Shown: positions 1 through 10,087, numbered from the stretch's first letter. The stretch: DNA of 64,000 nucleotides from Pseudomonas putida (GCF_028682175.1 NZ_JANHKS010000013.1:62001-126000), one strand, 5' to 3'. Numbers and translations are program-made. The notes: generated from the sequence alone by a model not told the origin.

Positions 1-48
1 GTGAAGCGTCAGACTCAAGATTGATCGCCAGAGCGGTCTGCGTCCTGA

Positions 49-1340
<1,292 letters not shown>

Positions 1341-1380
1341 GCTGTTTGCCTTGTCTACGCAATGGCTCAACGCCGCCCCC

Positions 1381-1407
1381 CCCGTAGCAGCACGGCTTGC
1401 CGGCGGG
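1381..1407 (+). repeat. REP element, GTAGCAGCACGG type (single)
   Basis: One copy of the palindromic REP that recurs throughout the window (GTAGCAGCACGGCTTGCCGG core). No inverted partner is within 100 bp. Confidence 0.8.
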
Positions 1408-1504
1408 AACGATCTCAAGGTCGCCATCGTCCGAATGCGGCCCAGACCGAGCTCACTCCTACAGGATTTGGATCGGTTCCATATTCTTGGGCATAGCCAA
1501 AACC

Positions 1505-1593
1505 GTAGGAGCGCGCTTGCCGGCGAATGGGCGGTGCATTCGATGGAAAAGTGTCGGATGCACAACCGCCGTCGCGGGCAAGCGCGCTCCTAC
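1505..1593. repeat. REP pair (BIME), GTAGGAGCGCGC type
   Basis: GTAGGAGCGCGCTTGCCGGC starts at 1505 and its inverted partner (GCGGGCAAGCGCGCTCCTAC) ends at 1593. The two arms are divided by about 45 bp, the usual head-to-head REP doublet. It lies between the Trp-rich gene and the photolyase operon promoter. Confidence 0.9.
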
Positions 1594-1618
1594 ACTGCCC
1601 ACGGCTCCGCAAAAACCT

Positions 1619-1692
1619 TGTACAAATAATTTGACTTGTACAACTCCAAACCTATGATGAAGCTAAGTTGTACAACCATTACAAGTTGTACA
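1619..1692 (+). promoter_or_regulatory. promoter with two tandem TGTACA-N12-TGTACA operators (LitR/PplR type)
   Basis: Four TGTACA hexamers lie at 1619-1624, 1637-1642, 1669-1674 and 1687-1692. They form two perfect direct repeats with 12-nt spacers, each flanked as TTGTACAA. A sigma70-like promoter sits among them: TTGACT at 1631-1636, 16-nt spacer, TATGAT at 1653-1658. The first operator therefore covers the -35 box and the second lies just downstream of the expected start site. The arrangement equals the published PplR1 binding consensus of P. putida KT2440. The likely ligand is the MerR/LitR-like protein encoded second in this operon (autoregulation inferred). Confidence 0.85.
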
Positions 1693-1714
1693 AGTCGCTT
1701 ATCGAGGTTTTGCC

Positions 1715-2695
1715 ATGTCCACGCCTGCGGATCAATCGCCGCAACACACATCCAGACCCAAACTGGGCGTAAGCGCCTGCCTGATGGGAGTCGAGGTTCG
1801 CTACAACGGCGGGCACAAGGAATCCCATCTGCTCACCCGCGCCCTGAACGAATATTTCGATTTCGTCCCCGCCTGCCCTGAAGTCGCCATCGGCATGGGT
1901 ATCCCTCGCGAAGCCATCCGCCTGGTGGGCGATCCCGCGCACCCGCAGGCGGTGGGCACTGTCCACGAGGACATGAACGTCACCCAACCGCTGGCCGACT
2001 ACGGCACACACATGGCCCGGGAAATGGATGACATCTGCGGCTACATCTTCATGCAGAAATCCCCGTCCTGCGGCCTGGAGCGGGTCAAGGTCTATCGCCC
2101 CAACGGCGCGCCGTTCGACGAAGGGGGCCGTGGCATCTACGCCCAGGCCTTCTGCGAGCAGCACCCCAACCTGCCGGTGGAAGAAGACGGGCGCCTGAAT
2201 GATCCCGTGCTTCGGGAGAATTTCATTACCCGGGTATTCGCCTACGCCGCCTGGCAAGAGTTGCTCAAAGCCGGCATCACCCGCCGCGCGCTCACCGAGT
2301 TTCACTCGCGCTACAAGTACCAGCTGATGGCCAACGACCCCATGCAGTACAAGGCGCTGGGCAGCCTGCTGGGCAACATGGGGCGCAGCGATCCCGCCGA
2401 AATCGCCCCGCGTTATTTCAGCGAGCTGATGACCGCCCTGAAAAAACCGGCCACCCGCCGCACCCATACCAATGTCCTGCAACACATCTGCGGCTACCTG
2501 CGCGAAACCATCAGCGCTTCCGACAAGCAGGAAATCCAGGGGCTCATCAACCAGTACCACCAAGGCATCGTGCCGCTGGTAGTGCCGCTGACGCTGCTCA
2601 AGCACCACTTTCGCCAACACCCGGACCCTTACATCGCGCTACAGGTTTACCTGCAACCGCATCCGGAAAACCTCAGCCTGCGCAATGCGATCTGA
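1715..2695 (+). CDS. DUF523/DUF1722 (YbgA-like) protein
   Basis: 326-aa fusion of an N-terminal DUF523 domain (LGVSACLMG with Cys22 near the start; KSPSCG around residues 113-118) and a C-terminal DUF1722/YbgA domain (from about residue 190). The paired cysteines suggest metal or Fe-S binding, but no activity is established for the family. It is the first gene of the photolyase operon, directly behind the double LitR-type operator, with RBS CGAGG seven bases before the ATG. YbgA-like genes commonly neighbour photolyase in gamma-proteobacteria, supporting a light-damage role by association. Only 3 bp separate it from the regulator gene. Confidence 0.85.
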   Translation: MSTPADQSPQHTSRPKLGVSACLMGVEVRYNGGHKESHLLTRALNEYFDFVPACPEVAIGMGIPREAIRLVGDPAHPQAVGTVHEDMNVTQPLADYGTHMAREMDDICGYIFMQKSPSCGLERVKVYRPNGAPFDEGGRGIYAQAFCEQHPNLPVEEDGRLNDPVLRENFITRVFAYAAWQELLKAGITRRALTEFHSRYKYQLMANDPMQYKALGSLLGNMGRSDPAEIAPRYFSELMTALKKPATRRTHTNVLQHICGYLRETISASDKQEIQGLINQYHQGIVPLVVPLTLLKHHFRQHPDPYIALQVYLQPHPENLSLRNAI

Positions 2696-2698
2696 CCC

Positions 2699-3637
2699 AT
2701 GAACAATTCCAATCCAGAAGCCCTCGCCGACGATCCGCACGAATACGCCCAGGCCATCGAACACGGCTGGCTGCCGATCCGCGAGGTGGCGCGCCTGACC
2801 GGCGTCAACGCCGTGACCCTGCGTGCCTGGGAACGCCGCTACGGCCTGATCGTCCCCCATCGCACGCCCAAGGGGCACCGTCTGTACAGCACCGAACATG
2901 TCGAGCGGGTGCTGACCATCCTCACCTGGCTCAATCGCGGTGTGGCCGTCAGCCAGGTCAAGAACCTGATCGACAGCCAGCAGACGCCGCCTCCCGATGT
3001 CGAAAGCGACTGGGACCGGCTGCGCCAGACGCTCCTGCAAGCGATCAGCAACCTGGCCGAGCGCAAGCTGGACGAAACCGTCAACCAGGCCATGTCGCTC
3101 TACCCGCCGCGCACGTTGTGCGAGCAATTGTTGCTGCCGTTGCTGGCCGCCCTGGAACAGCGCTGGCAAGGCCAATTCGGCGCGCAGATGGAGCGGGTGT
3201 TCTTCTACTCCTGGCTGCGCAGCAAGTTTGGCGCACGCCTGTACCACAACAACCGCCAGGTCAGTGGTGCGCCGTTCCTGCTGATCAATCAGTCCGATGT
3301 CCCGCTGGAGCCGCACCTGTGGCTGACCGCCTGGCTGATCAGCAGCGCCGACTGCCCCGTGGAAGTCTTCGACTGGCCGGTGCCGCCGGGCGAGCTGGGC
3401 CTGGCCTGCGAACATCTCAAGCCTCGCGCGGTGCTCTTGTACTCCAGCAAGTCACTGAACCTGAGCCAGTTGCCGCGCCTGCTGAACAATATCGATTGCC
3501 CGAAACTGATTATCGGACCGACGGTGCGCATCCATTCGGCCGAGTTGACCGTATCTGTCAGTGAGGTCGCCGGACTCACCCTTGCCGAAGACCCGCTGAC
3601 CACCCAGACCGCCCTGCAGCGGCTGGGGCTCATCTAA
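2699..3637 (+). CDS. MerR-family transcriptional regulator, class II LitR/PplR-like
   Basis: 312-aa regulator with a MerR winged-helix domain at about residues 23-90 (REVARLTG, LRAWERRYGL, KGHRLYS) and a C-terminal half that resembles the B12-binding fold of LitR/CarH proteins. I do not see the cobalamin-ligating DxHxxG motif, so it looks like class II LitR, which in P. putida acts without B12 and depends on short LOV proteins. No LOV gene is in this window. It is encoded second in the operon, between the YbgA-like gene and photolyase, and very probably binds the TGTACA repeats at 1619-1692. Confidence 0.85.
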   Translation: MNNSNPEALADDPHEYAQAIEHGWLPIREVARLTGVNAVTLRAWERRYGLIVPHRTPKGHRLYSTEHVERVLTILTWLNRGVAVSQVKNLIDSQQTPPPDVESDWDRLRQTLLQAISNLAERKLDETVNQAMSLYPPRTLCEQLLLPLLAALEQRWQGQFGAQMERVFFYSWLRSKFGARLYHNNRQVSGAPFLLINQSDVPLEPHLWLTAWLISSADCPVEVFDWPVPPGELGLACEHLKPRAVLLYSSKSLNLSQLPRLLNNIDCPKLIIGPTVRIHSAELTVSVSEVAGLTLAEDPLTTQTALQRLGLI

Positions 3638-3646
3638 GGAATGACC

Positions 3647-5092
3647 ATGCAACTCTTCTGGCTGCGCACCGACCTGCGCGTACATGACAACACCGCCCTG
3701 AGCGCTGCCATGCATCAGGGGCCGACGATTGCGCTGTACATGATCAGTCCCGGCCAATGGCAGTTGCACGACGACGCCGCCTGCAAGGTCGACTTCTGGC
3801 TGCGCAACCTCAAGGCGTTGCAGACCGAACTCAAGGCCCTGAACGTGCCGCTGCTGATCGTTCACGCCAACACCTGGGACAAGGCGCCCAAGGCCCTGGC
3901 GGATCTTTGCAAGGAGCATGGGGTCGAGCAGGTTCACGTCAACGAAGAATACGGTGTCAACGAACAGAGCCGGGACCGCGAGGTGGCCGCCGCACTGGAT
4001 AAGCAGGGCATCGCGTTTCACAGCCATCTGGATCAGTTGTTCTTCAAGCCGGGCAGCGTGCTGACCAAGAGCGGCGGCTATTTCAAGGTCTACACCCAGT
4101 TTCGCAAGGTCTGTTACGGCCGTCTGCACCACTCGGTGCCGTCGGTGGTGCGCCTGCCCCACAAGCAGTCGCCGGTGCATATCAAGAGCGACGAAGTGCC
4201 CGACAGCGTCAAGGGTTTCGCCACGCCGTCCCAGGCGCTGCGCAAGCTCTGGCCGGCGGGGGAAGACGAGGCACGCAAGCGCCTTGAGCACTTCACCGAC
4301 GACCAGGTGCATTACTACAACGACGAGCGGGATTTCCCGGCCAAACCCGGCACCAGCCAGTTGTCTGCGTACCTGGCGGCGGGCGTGGTTTCGCCGCGCC
4401 AGTGCCTGCACGCCGCCCTGCGCAGCAACCATGGCGAGTTCGAATCCGGCAGCCAGGGCGCCGTCACCTGGATCAACGAGTTGATCTGGCGCGAGTTCTA
4501 CAAGCACGTCCTGGTGGGTTTCCCGCGGGTATCCCGCCATCGAGCCTTCCGCCCTGAAACCGAAGCGCTGAAGTGGCGCCATGCCCCCAAGGACCTGGAA
4601 GCCTGGCAACAGGGCCGCACCGGGCTGCCCCTGGTCGACGCCGCCATGCGCCAATTGCTGGAAACCGGCTGGATGCACAACCGCCTGCGCATGGTGGTGG
4701 CGATGTACCTGACCAAAAACCTGCTGCTGGACTGGCGCGAAGGCGAGCGGTTCTTCATGCAGCACCTGATCGATGGCGATCTGGCGGCCAACAACGGCGG
4801 CTGGCAGTGGAGTTCGTCCACCGGCACCGACTCTTCGCCCTATTTCCGGATCTTCAATCCGGTCAGCCAGTCCGAGCGCTTCGACCCTGAAGGGCTGTTC
4901 ATCAAGCACTGGGTTCCTGAACTGGCCGAGCTGAACAAACGCGACATCCACGATCCATCGGCAATGGGCGGCCTGTTTGGCGTCCAGGGTTATCCACGGC
5001 CCATCGTCGACCTGAAATCCAGCCGCGAGCGCGCACTGGCCGCGTTCAAATCCCTGCCCCATCGACAAGCAGAGACTCAAGACCATGAGTGA
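3647..5092 (+). CDS. phrB: deoxyribodipyrimidine photolyase
   Basis: 481-aa class I CPD photolyase/cryptochrome family enzyme; it uses FAD and blue light to split cyclobutane pyrimidine dimers. The N-terminal antenna domain starts FWLRTDLRVHDN. The C-terminal FAD domain has the family signatures WINELIWREFYKH (about 265-280), the GWMHNRLRM segment and WQWSSSTGTDSSPYFRIFNP (about 385-405). The ATG at 3647 is chosen over 3641 because the AAGGA at 3636-3640 then has proper spacing. Length is normal for the family. Last 8 bases overlap the following gene. Expression is expected to be light-induced through the upstream LitR-type operators. Confidence 0.95.
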   Translation: MQLFWLRTDLRVHDNTALSAAMHQGPTIALYMISPGQWQLHDDAACKVDFWLRNLKALQTELKALNVPLLIVHANTWDKAPKALADLCKEHGVEQVHVNEEYGVNEQSRDREVAAALDKQGIAFHSHLDQLFFKPGSVLTKSGGYFKVYTQFRKVCYGRLHHSVPSVVRLPHKQSPVHIKSDEVPDSVKGFATPSQALRKLWPAGEDEARKRLEHFTDDQVHYYNDERDFPAKPGTSQLSAYLAAGVVSPRQCLHAALRSNHGEFESGSQGAVTWINELIWREFYKHVLVGFPRVSRHRAFRPETEALKWRHAPKDLEAWQQGRTGLPLVDAAMRQLLETGWMHNRLRMVVAMYLTKNLLLDWREGERFFMQHLIDGDLAANNGGWQWSSSTGTDSSPYFRIFNPVSQSERFDPEGLFIKHWVPELAELNKRDIHDPSAMGGLFGVQGYPRPIVDLKSSRERALAAFKSLPHRQAETQDHE

Positions 5093-5510
5093 ATTCCTGC
5101 GCGATTACGCCCGGCGTTTCGCCGAACTGGACAAGGACAACCTGCACCGCCTCGGCGAGCTGTACAGCGACGACATCGCTTTCACCGACCCGCTGCATGA
5201 AGTCCACGGGCTGCCGGCGCTGCAGAAATATTTCGCTGACCTGTACGCAAACGTCACGGACCTGCAGTTCGAATTCCACGCCTTCGACCAGGTCCGCGAA
5301 GGCAAAGGCTACCTGCGCTGGACCATGACCGTGCGCCACGCCCATCTCAAGCATGGCGAGCCGATCGCCGTGCAGGGTTGTTCACACTTGCTATGGACCG
5401 ACAACAAGGTGTTCCAGCATCGGGATTTCTTCGACGCAGGCGCCCTGCTCTATGAACACCTGCCCGTCATGGGCAGGATGATCCGCTGGCTTAAGGGGCG
5501 ACTGGGATGA
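5085..5510 (+). CDS. SnoaL-like / NTF2-fold protein
   Basis: 141-aa single-domain protein of the SnoaL-like/nuclear transport factor 2 fold: N-terminal helix (FAELDKDNLHRL), then YSDDIAFTDPLHEVHG, the typical D-P-H segment at the cavity mouth. Proteins of this type are small enzymes or ligand-binding cones; the substrate is unknown. It overlaps photolyase by 8 bp and the next dehydrogenase by 4 bp, so it is translationally coupled. The same NTF2-like/SDR/FAD/DUF1365/CFA-like series is conserved beside photolyase in many proteobacteria. Confidence 0.8.
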   Translation: MSEFLRDYARRFAELDKDNLHRLGELYSDDIAFTDPLHEVHGLPALQKYFADLYANVTDLQFEFHAFDQVREGKGYLRWTMTVRHAHLKHGEPIAVQGCSHLLWTDNKVFQHRDFFDAGALLYEHLPVMGRMIRWLKGRLG

Positions 5511-6283
5511 AACGGCGCATCTGGCTGACCGGTGCCAGCAGCGGCATCGGCCTGGCCCTGGCTGAAGAACTGCTGAACGCCGGGCACCAGCTTGCCCTGA
5601 CGGCGCGCAACCTCGAGCCGCTGGAGGCCCTGGACCAGCGCTTCCCGCGCCAGGTGCTGCTCGCACCCGGCGACATCACCGACCCTGAGCAGGTGAAGGC
5701 CATCGGCGAGCGCATCGCACAGGTCTGGGGTGCGGTGGACACGGCGATTCTCAACGCCGGCACCTGCGAGTACATCGACGCCACCCGGTTCGATGCGCAA
5801 CTGGTCGAGCGGGTGGTCACCACCAACCTGATCGCCACATCCTATTGCATCCAGGAGGCGCTGCACCTGCTGCGCCTGGGCCAGAGGCCGCATCTGGTTG
5901 GGGTCGCCAGCTCCGTGGCCTACCTGCCACTGACCCGCTCCGAAGCCTACGGCGCGTCGAAGGCCGGTCTGCGCTACCTGTTTCGCTCCCTGCGCATCGA
6001 CCTGGCCCGCGAAGGGATCGATGTCACGGTGGTCAGCCCAGGGTTCGTCGATACGCCCCTGACCCGCAAGAACGACTTCCCGATGCCCATGAGCTGGCCC
6101 GCGCCGAAAGCCGCGCGGTTCATCGCGCAGCGTCTGCAAAAAAACCGCCGCCCCATGGAAGTCGCCTTTCCCTGGCCCTTGATCCTGTCCCTGAAACTCC
6201 TCGCCCTGCTCCCCGAGCGCCTGCAACTGGCGCTGGGCAAACGCATGGTCCGTGACGCCAGGCAGAGCGGGAGCTCGGCATGA
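5507..6283 (+). CDS. short-chain dehydrogenase/reductase
   Basis: 258-aa classical SDR. Cofactor motif TGASSGIG at residues 7-14, structural NAG near 85, active-site Ser in GVASSVAYLP and the catalytic Y-x-x-x-K (YGASK) near residue 149. It should reduce or oxidise a hydroxyl/keto group with NAD(P)H. The substrate is not evident; its coupling to a flavin oxidase and a fatty-acyl methyltransferase suggests lipid modification. ATG overlaps the preceding stop (ATGA), and its stop overlaps the next start. Cytoplasmic, no signal. Confidence 0.9.
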   Translation: MKRRIWLTGASSGIGLALAEELLNAGHQLALTARNLEPLEALDQRFPRQVLLAPGDITDPEQVKAIGERIAQVWGAVDTAILNAGTCEYIDATRFDAQLVERVVTTNLIATSYCIQEALHLLRLGQRPHLVGVASSVAYLPLTRSEAYGASKAGLRYLFRSLRIDLAREGIDVTVVSPGFVDTPLTRKNDFPMPMSWPAPKAARFIAQRLQKNRRPMEVAFPWPLILSLKLLALLPERLQLALGKRMVRDARQSGSSA

Positions 6284-7533
6284 AGATCGCGATTATCGGC
6301 AGCGGCATTTCCGGCCTGACCTGCGCCTGGTTGCTGAACCGGGCCCACGACATCACGGTCTTCGAAGCCAATGACTGGATCGGCGGGCATACCCACACCG
6401 TCAACGTCACGGTGAACGGCAAGAGCCACGCCATCGACACCGGTTTCATCGTCTTCAATGACTGGACCTACCCCAACTTCATCAAGCTGCTGGACACCCT
6501 GGGCGTCGCCTTCAAACCCACCGAGATGAGCTTTTCGGTGAGCGACCCGCGCAGCCAGACCGAGTACAACGGCAACAACCTCAACAGCCTGTTCGCCCAG
6601 CGCAGCAACCTGTTGTCGCCATCCTTCTGGGGCATGCTGCGCGACATTCTGCGCTTCAACAAACAGGCGCTGGCCGATCTGCAAAGCCAGCGTATCGCCG
6701 CCGACACCACCCTGGGCGCATACCTCAAGTCCGAGGGTTACGGGCAGCGCTTCACCGACCATTACATCGTGCCCATGGGCGCGGCGATCTGGTCGATGTC
6801 GCTGGCCGACATGCTGGCGTTCCCGCTGCAATTCTTCGTGCGCTTCTTCAAGAACCACGGCCTGTTGTCGGTCAGCAATCGACCGCAGTGGTGCGTGATC
6901 GAGGGCGGTTCCAGCCGCTACATCGAACCGCTGACCGCGCCGTTTCGCGAGCGCATTCGCCTGCAATGCCCGGTGAGCCGGGTCGAGCGTGACAGTGACG
7001 GCGTGACGATCCATAGCGGGGGCAGCAGCAACGGCGAGCGCTTCGACAAGGTGATCTTCGCCTGCCACAGCGATCAGGCGCTGGGAATGCTGGCCGAACC
7101 CAGCCACGCCGAACGGGAAATCCTCGGCGCCCTGCCCTACGCCGACAACGACGTGGTGCTGCACACCGACACTCGCCTGCTGCCCAAGCGCCCACTGGCC
7201 TGGGCCAGCTGGAACTACCGGCTCGGCGGCGCGGGGGATCAGTCGGCAGCGGTGACCTACGCGATGAATATCCTGCAAGGCATCGAGAGCGATACCACGT
7301 TCTGCGTCAGCCTGAACCAGACGCCGGCGATCGACCCGCACAAGATCCTCGCCCGCTACCGCTACGCCCATCCGCAATACAGCCTCAAGGGCATCGCCGC
7401 CCAAGCGCGCTGGCAGGAGTTGCTCGGCGCGCAACACAGTTATTACTGCGGCGCCTACTGGGCCAACGGCTTTCACGAGGATGGCGTGGTCAGTGCGCTG
7501 CGCGTGGCGTCGGCATTCGGGGAGGCGCTATGA
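6280..7533 (+). CDS. FAD-dependent amine-oxidase-like oxidoreductase
   Basis: 417-aa flavoprotein: GSGISG at residues 7-12, acidic E33 in FEANDWIGGHTHT, then the flavin-binding G-G segment. It belongs to the NAD/FAD-dependent amine-oxidase/desaturase superfamily that also contains phytoene desaturases and the UfaD desaturase of furan fatty acid synthesis. Here it sits two genes upstream of a CFA/UfaM-like methyltransferase in the same transcription unit, which makes an acyl-chain desaturase role attractive, though this is inference. It is coupled at both ends by ATGA overlaps with the SDR and DUF1365 genes. Confidence 0.85.
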   Translation: MKIAIIGSGISGLTCAWLLNRAHDITVFEANDWIGGHTHTVNVTVNGKSHAIDTGFIVFNDWTYPNFIKLLDTLGVAFKPTEMSFSVSDPRSQTEYNGNNLNSLFAQRSNLLSPSFWGMLRDILRFNKQALADLQSQRIAADTTLGAYLKSEGYGQRFTDHYIVPMGAAIWSMSLADMLAFPLQFFVRFFKNHGLLSVSNRPQWCVIEGGSSRYIEPLTAPFRERIRLQCPVSRVERDSDGVTIHSGGSSNGERFDKVIFACHSDQALGMLAEPSHAEREILGALPYADNDVVLHTDTRLLPKRPLAWASWNYRLGGAGDQSAAVTYAMNILQGIESDTTFCVSLNQTPAIDPHKILARYRYAHPQYSLKGIAAQARWQELLGAQHSYYCGAYWANGFHEDGVVSALRVASAFGEAL

Positions 7534-8327
7534 ACAGCGCCCTGTACAGCGGCCTGGTGACCCATCGGCGCTTCTCGCCGAAGGCCCATGCGTTCACTTA
7601 CCGCATCGGCATGCTGTACCTGGACCTCGACGAACAGGACGCGGTGATGAAGCTGTCACCGCTGTCCGGCGCCAGTCGCCTTGCGCCGTTTTCGTTTCGC
7701 CACAGCGACTATCTGCGCGCACACACCGGGCGCGGCCTGTCTCTGATCGATTCCGTGCGAGAAATTCTGCATACCGCGCTGGGCCGCACGCCCCAGGGCC
7801 GGGTCTGCCTGCTGACGCAAGCACGCAGTTGGGGCCTGTCGTTCAACCCGGTGAGCTTCTTCTATTGCTTCGAAACCGATGGCTCGCTGGCGGCGATTGT
7901 CTGTGAAGTCACCAACACGCCCTGGCGCGAGCGCTATCACTACGTGCTGCCGGCAGGCAGCGAGGGCCACCAGCACTTTGCCGTGGCCAAGGCCTTTCAC
8001 GTGTCGCCGTTTCTGCCAGCCGATCTTGAGTACCGCATGAGTTTCAGCCCGCCCGGCGAGCGCCTGGGCGTGCACATGGCCGATTGGCAAGGCGATGAAA
8101 AAGTGTTCGACGCCACGCTGAACCTGCACCGTCAGGCGCTGGATCGCTCCGCCCTGCATCGCCATCTGCGGGATTTCCCGTGGATGACCGCCAAGACCTG
8201 CCTGGCCATCTACTGGCAGGCGCTGCGCCTGTTTCTCAAACGTGTTCCGGTTTTTTCCCATCAAGCCGCCGAAGGCACCTACCGCACGGCCGCCGTTCAA
8301 CCCGAGGATCGACGCCATGAAAAGTAA
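7530..8327 (+). CDS. DUF1365 family protein
   Basis: 265-aa protein of the DUF1365 family, recognised by the start region (SALYSGLVTHRRFSPKAH), the LLTQARSWGLSFNPVSFFYC segment around residue 95-110 and EVTNTPWRERYHYVL. The activity is unknown. The family is almost always found between an FAD oxidoreductase and a cyclopropane-fatty-acid-synthase-like methyltransferase, exactly as here, suggesting a step in modified fatty acid formation. Starts by 4-bp overlap with the flavoprotein gene and overlaps the next gene by 11 bp. Confidence 0.85.
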   Translation: MNSALYSGLVTHRRFSPKAHAFTYRIGMLYLDLDEQDAVMKLSPLSGASRLAPFSFRHSDYLRAHTGRGLSLIDSVREILHTALGRTPQGRVCLLTQARSWGLSFNPVSFFYCFETDGSLAAIVCEVTNTPWRERYHYVLPAGSEGHQHFAVAKAFHVSPFLPADLEYRMSFSPPGERLGVHMADWQGDEKVFDATLNLHRQALDRSALHRHLRDFPWMTAKTCLAIYWQALRLFLKRVPVFSHQAAEGTYRTAAVQPEDRRHEK

Positions 8328-9579
8328 CAGCCTCGCTGCTGGCTTGAACGCCAACAGCCTGACCTCGGGCCTGTTGCGCCGAGGCGTGTTGCGCCAGCTT
8401 TCGCATCTGCGCCATGGCCAATTGGTGGTGTATGAAGGCGATGAACGCCATGTCTTTGGCGCGGCGGGCTCCAAGACCCTCGGCGAAATCCACGTGCATG
8501 ACCCGGCGGTCTGGGGCCTGGTCGCCAGCAACGGCTCCATCGGCTCCGGGGAGGCGTTCATCCACGGGTACTGGACCAGCCCTGACCTTACTGCCGTGAT
8601 CCGGGTGTTCGTCAGCAACCTGGATGTGCTCGACGCCATGGAAGGTGGCCTGGCCAGGCTCGGACGGCCCTTCGTGCACGGCCTGCACTGGCTCAACCGC
8701 AACACCCGCAAAGGTTCGCAGAAGAACATCGCCGCCCACTACGACCTGGGCAACGATCTGTTCGAGCAGTTCCTGGACCCGACCATGATGTACTCGGCCG
8801 CGCAGTTCCAGAGCCCCGACGACACCCTTGAGCAGGCGCAACTGAACAAACTGACGCGTATCTGCCAGAAGCTTGCCCTCAAACCCAGCGATCACCTGCT
8901 CGAAATCGGCACCGGCTGGGGCAGCATGGCGATCCACGCGGCGCAGCACTTCGGGTGCAAGGTCACCACCACGACGCTTTCCAAGGAGCAGTTCGCCTAC
9001 ACCGAGCAGCGCATCGCCGAACTGGGCCTGCAGGACCGCATCACCCTGCTGCTCAGTGACTACCGCGACCTGACCGGGCAATACGACAAGCTGGTGTCCA
9101 TCGAGATGATCGAGGCGGTCGGCCACCGCTTCCTGTCCACCTACTTCAAGCAGTGCACGCGCCTGCTCAAGGACGATGGCCTGATGCTGCTGCAAGCGAT
9201 CACCATCCGTGAGCAGCGCTATGAACAGGCGCGGCGCAGCGTCGACTTCATCCAGCGCTATATCTTCCCTGGTGGCGCCTTGCCTTCGGTCACGCGGATG
9301 CTGGATGTCGTCGCCAGGGACACCGACATGAACCTGCTGCACATGGAGGACTTCGGCCTGCATTACGCGCGCACCCTGCGCCTGTGGCACGAGAACTTCA
9401 GGCACGCCAGCAGCCGTCTTTCGCAACTGGGTTATGACGATTACTTCCTGCGCCTGTGGGAGTTTTACCTATGCTACTGCGAGGGCGGTTTTCTTGAGCG
9501 CACCATTGGTACCGCGCAATTGCTGCTGGCCAAGCCCCGGGCGATGTCGCAGCCTTTGTTGGGACGTTTCGATGCTTAG
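8317..9579 (+). CDS. cyclopropane-fatty-acyl-phospholipid synthase family methyltransferase (CFA/UfaM-like)
   Basis: 420-aa SAM-dependent methyltransferase. The N-terminal domain is of CFA-synthase type, followed by NIAAHYDLGNDLFEQFLD (about 137-154), SAM motif LEIGTGWGSMAIHAA near 195, and IEMIEAVGHRF near 260, all diagnostic of Mycolic acid cyclopropane synthase-like enzymes that act on membrane phospholipid acyl chains. In P. putida the light-induced LitR regulon includes ufaM, a member of this family that methylates acyl chains for furan fatty acids; whether this gene makes cyclopropane or methylated chains cannot be read from sequence. The true start is the ATG at 8317 inside the 3' end of the DUF1365 gene, with GAGGATC upstream. 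Confidence 0.9.
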   Translation: MKSNSLAAGLNANSLTSGLLRRGVLRQLSHLRHGQLVVYEGDERHVFGAAGSKTLGEIHVHDPAVWGLVASNGSIGSGEAFIHGYWTSPDLTAVIRVFVSNLDVLDAMEGGLARLGRPFVHGLHWLNRNTRKGSQKNIAAHYDLGNDLFEQFLDPTMMYSAAQFQSPDDTLEQAQLNKLTRICQKLALKPSDHLLEIGTGWGSMAIHAAQHFGCKVTTTTLSKEQFAYTEQRIAELGLQDRITLLLSDYRDLTGQYDKLVSIEMIEAVGHRFLSTYFKQCTRLLKDDGLMLLQAITIREQRYEQARRSVDFIQRYIFPGGALPSVTRMLDVVARDTDMNLLHMEDFGLHYARTLRLWHENFRHASSRLSQLGYDDYFLRLWEFYLCYCEGGFLERTIGTAQLLLAKPRAMSQPLLGRFDA

Positions 9580-10087
9580 AAATCTACTGAACGCAGTTTT
9601 GTTTCAGTTGGGATGGTTCACCTGTGTATTGGGCGGCAACAGTGGCTGGTTGCTGATCCCCTTTGCGATCCTGCTCGTGCACCTGCGTTTCATCGGCTCC
9701 TGGCGGGCCGAGGGCAAGCTGCTGATGACCGTGTTCGCCCTGGGCTGCGTGCTCGACAGCGCGCTGATCAAAATCGGCGTGTTCGATTTCGGCGAGGTCG
9801 GACGGGTAATCCCGCTGTGGCTGGCGCTGTTGTGGCCCTTGCTGGCGACCACCCTGGGACATTGCCTGGCGTGGTCCGGCAAGCGCTGGTGGCTGGCCAG
9901 TGTCATGGGCGCCGTGGGCGGCCCGGCGTCCTACATTGCCGGCTCGCACCTGACCTACGTTCAACTGCCGCTGGGGGTGTGGCCCAGTGCGCTGATCCTT
10001 GCCGCGATCTGGGCGCTGGTGCTGCCGTTGCTGCACTGGCTGGCGAACTACTTTCGCCAGGCCCACCACAGCGAGGTTTCAGCCTGA
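9572..10087 (+). CDS. DUF2878 membrane protein
   Basis: 171-aa hydrophobic protein with four to six predicted membrane segments (FQLGWFTCVLGG, WLLIPFAILLVHL, VIPLWLALLWPLLATTL, ALILAAIWALVLPLL). The pattern matches DUF2878, a small membrane family that follows CFA-like genes in photolyase operons. The start at 9572 overlaps the end of the methyltransferase gene by 8 bp; an in-frame extension further upstream only mirrors the methyltransferase reading frame and is rejected. Last clear gene of the operon. Function unknown. Confidence 0.8.
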   Translation: MLRNLLNAVLFQLGWFTCVLGGNSGWLLIPFAILLVHLRFIGSWRAEGKLLMTVFALGCVLDSALIKIGVFDFGEVGRVIPLWLALLWPLLATTLGHCLAWSGKRWWLASVMGAVGGPASYIAGSHLTYVQLPLGVWPSALILAAIWALVLPLLHWLANYFRQAHHSEVSA

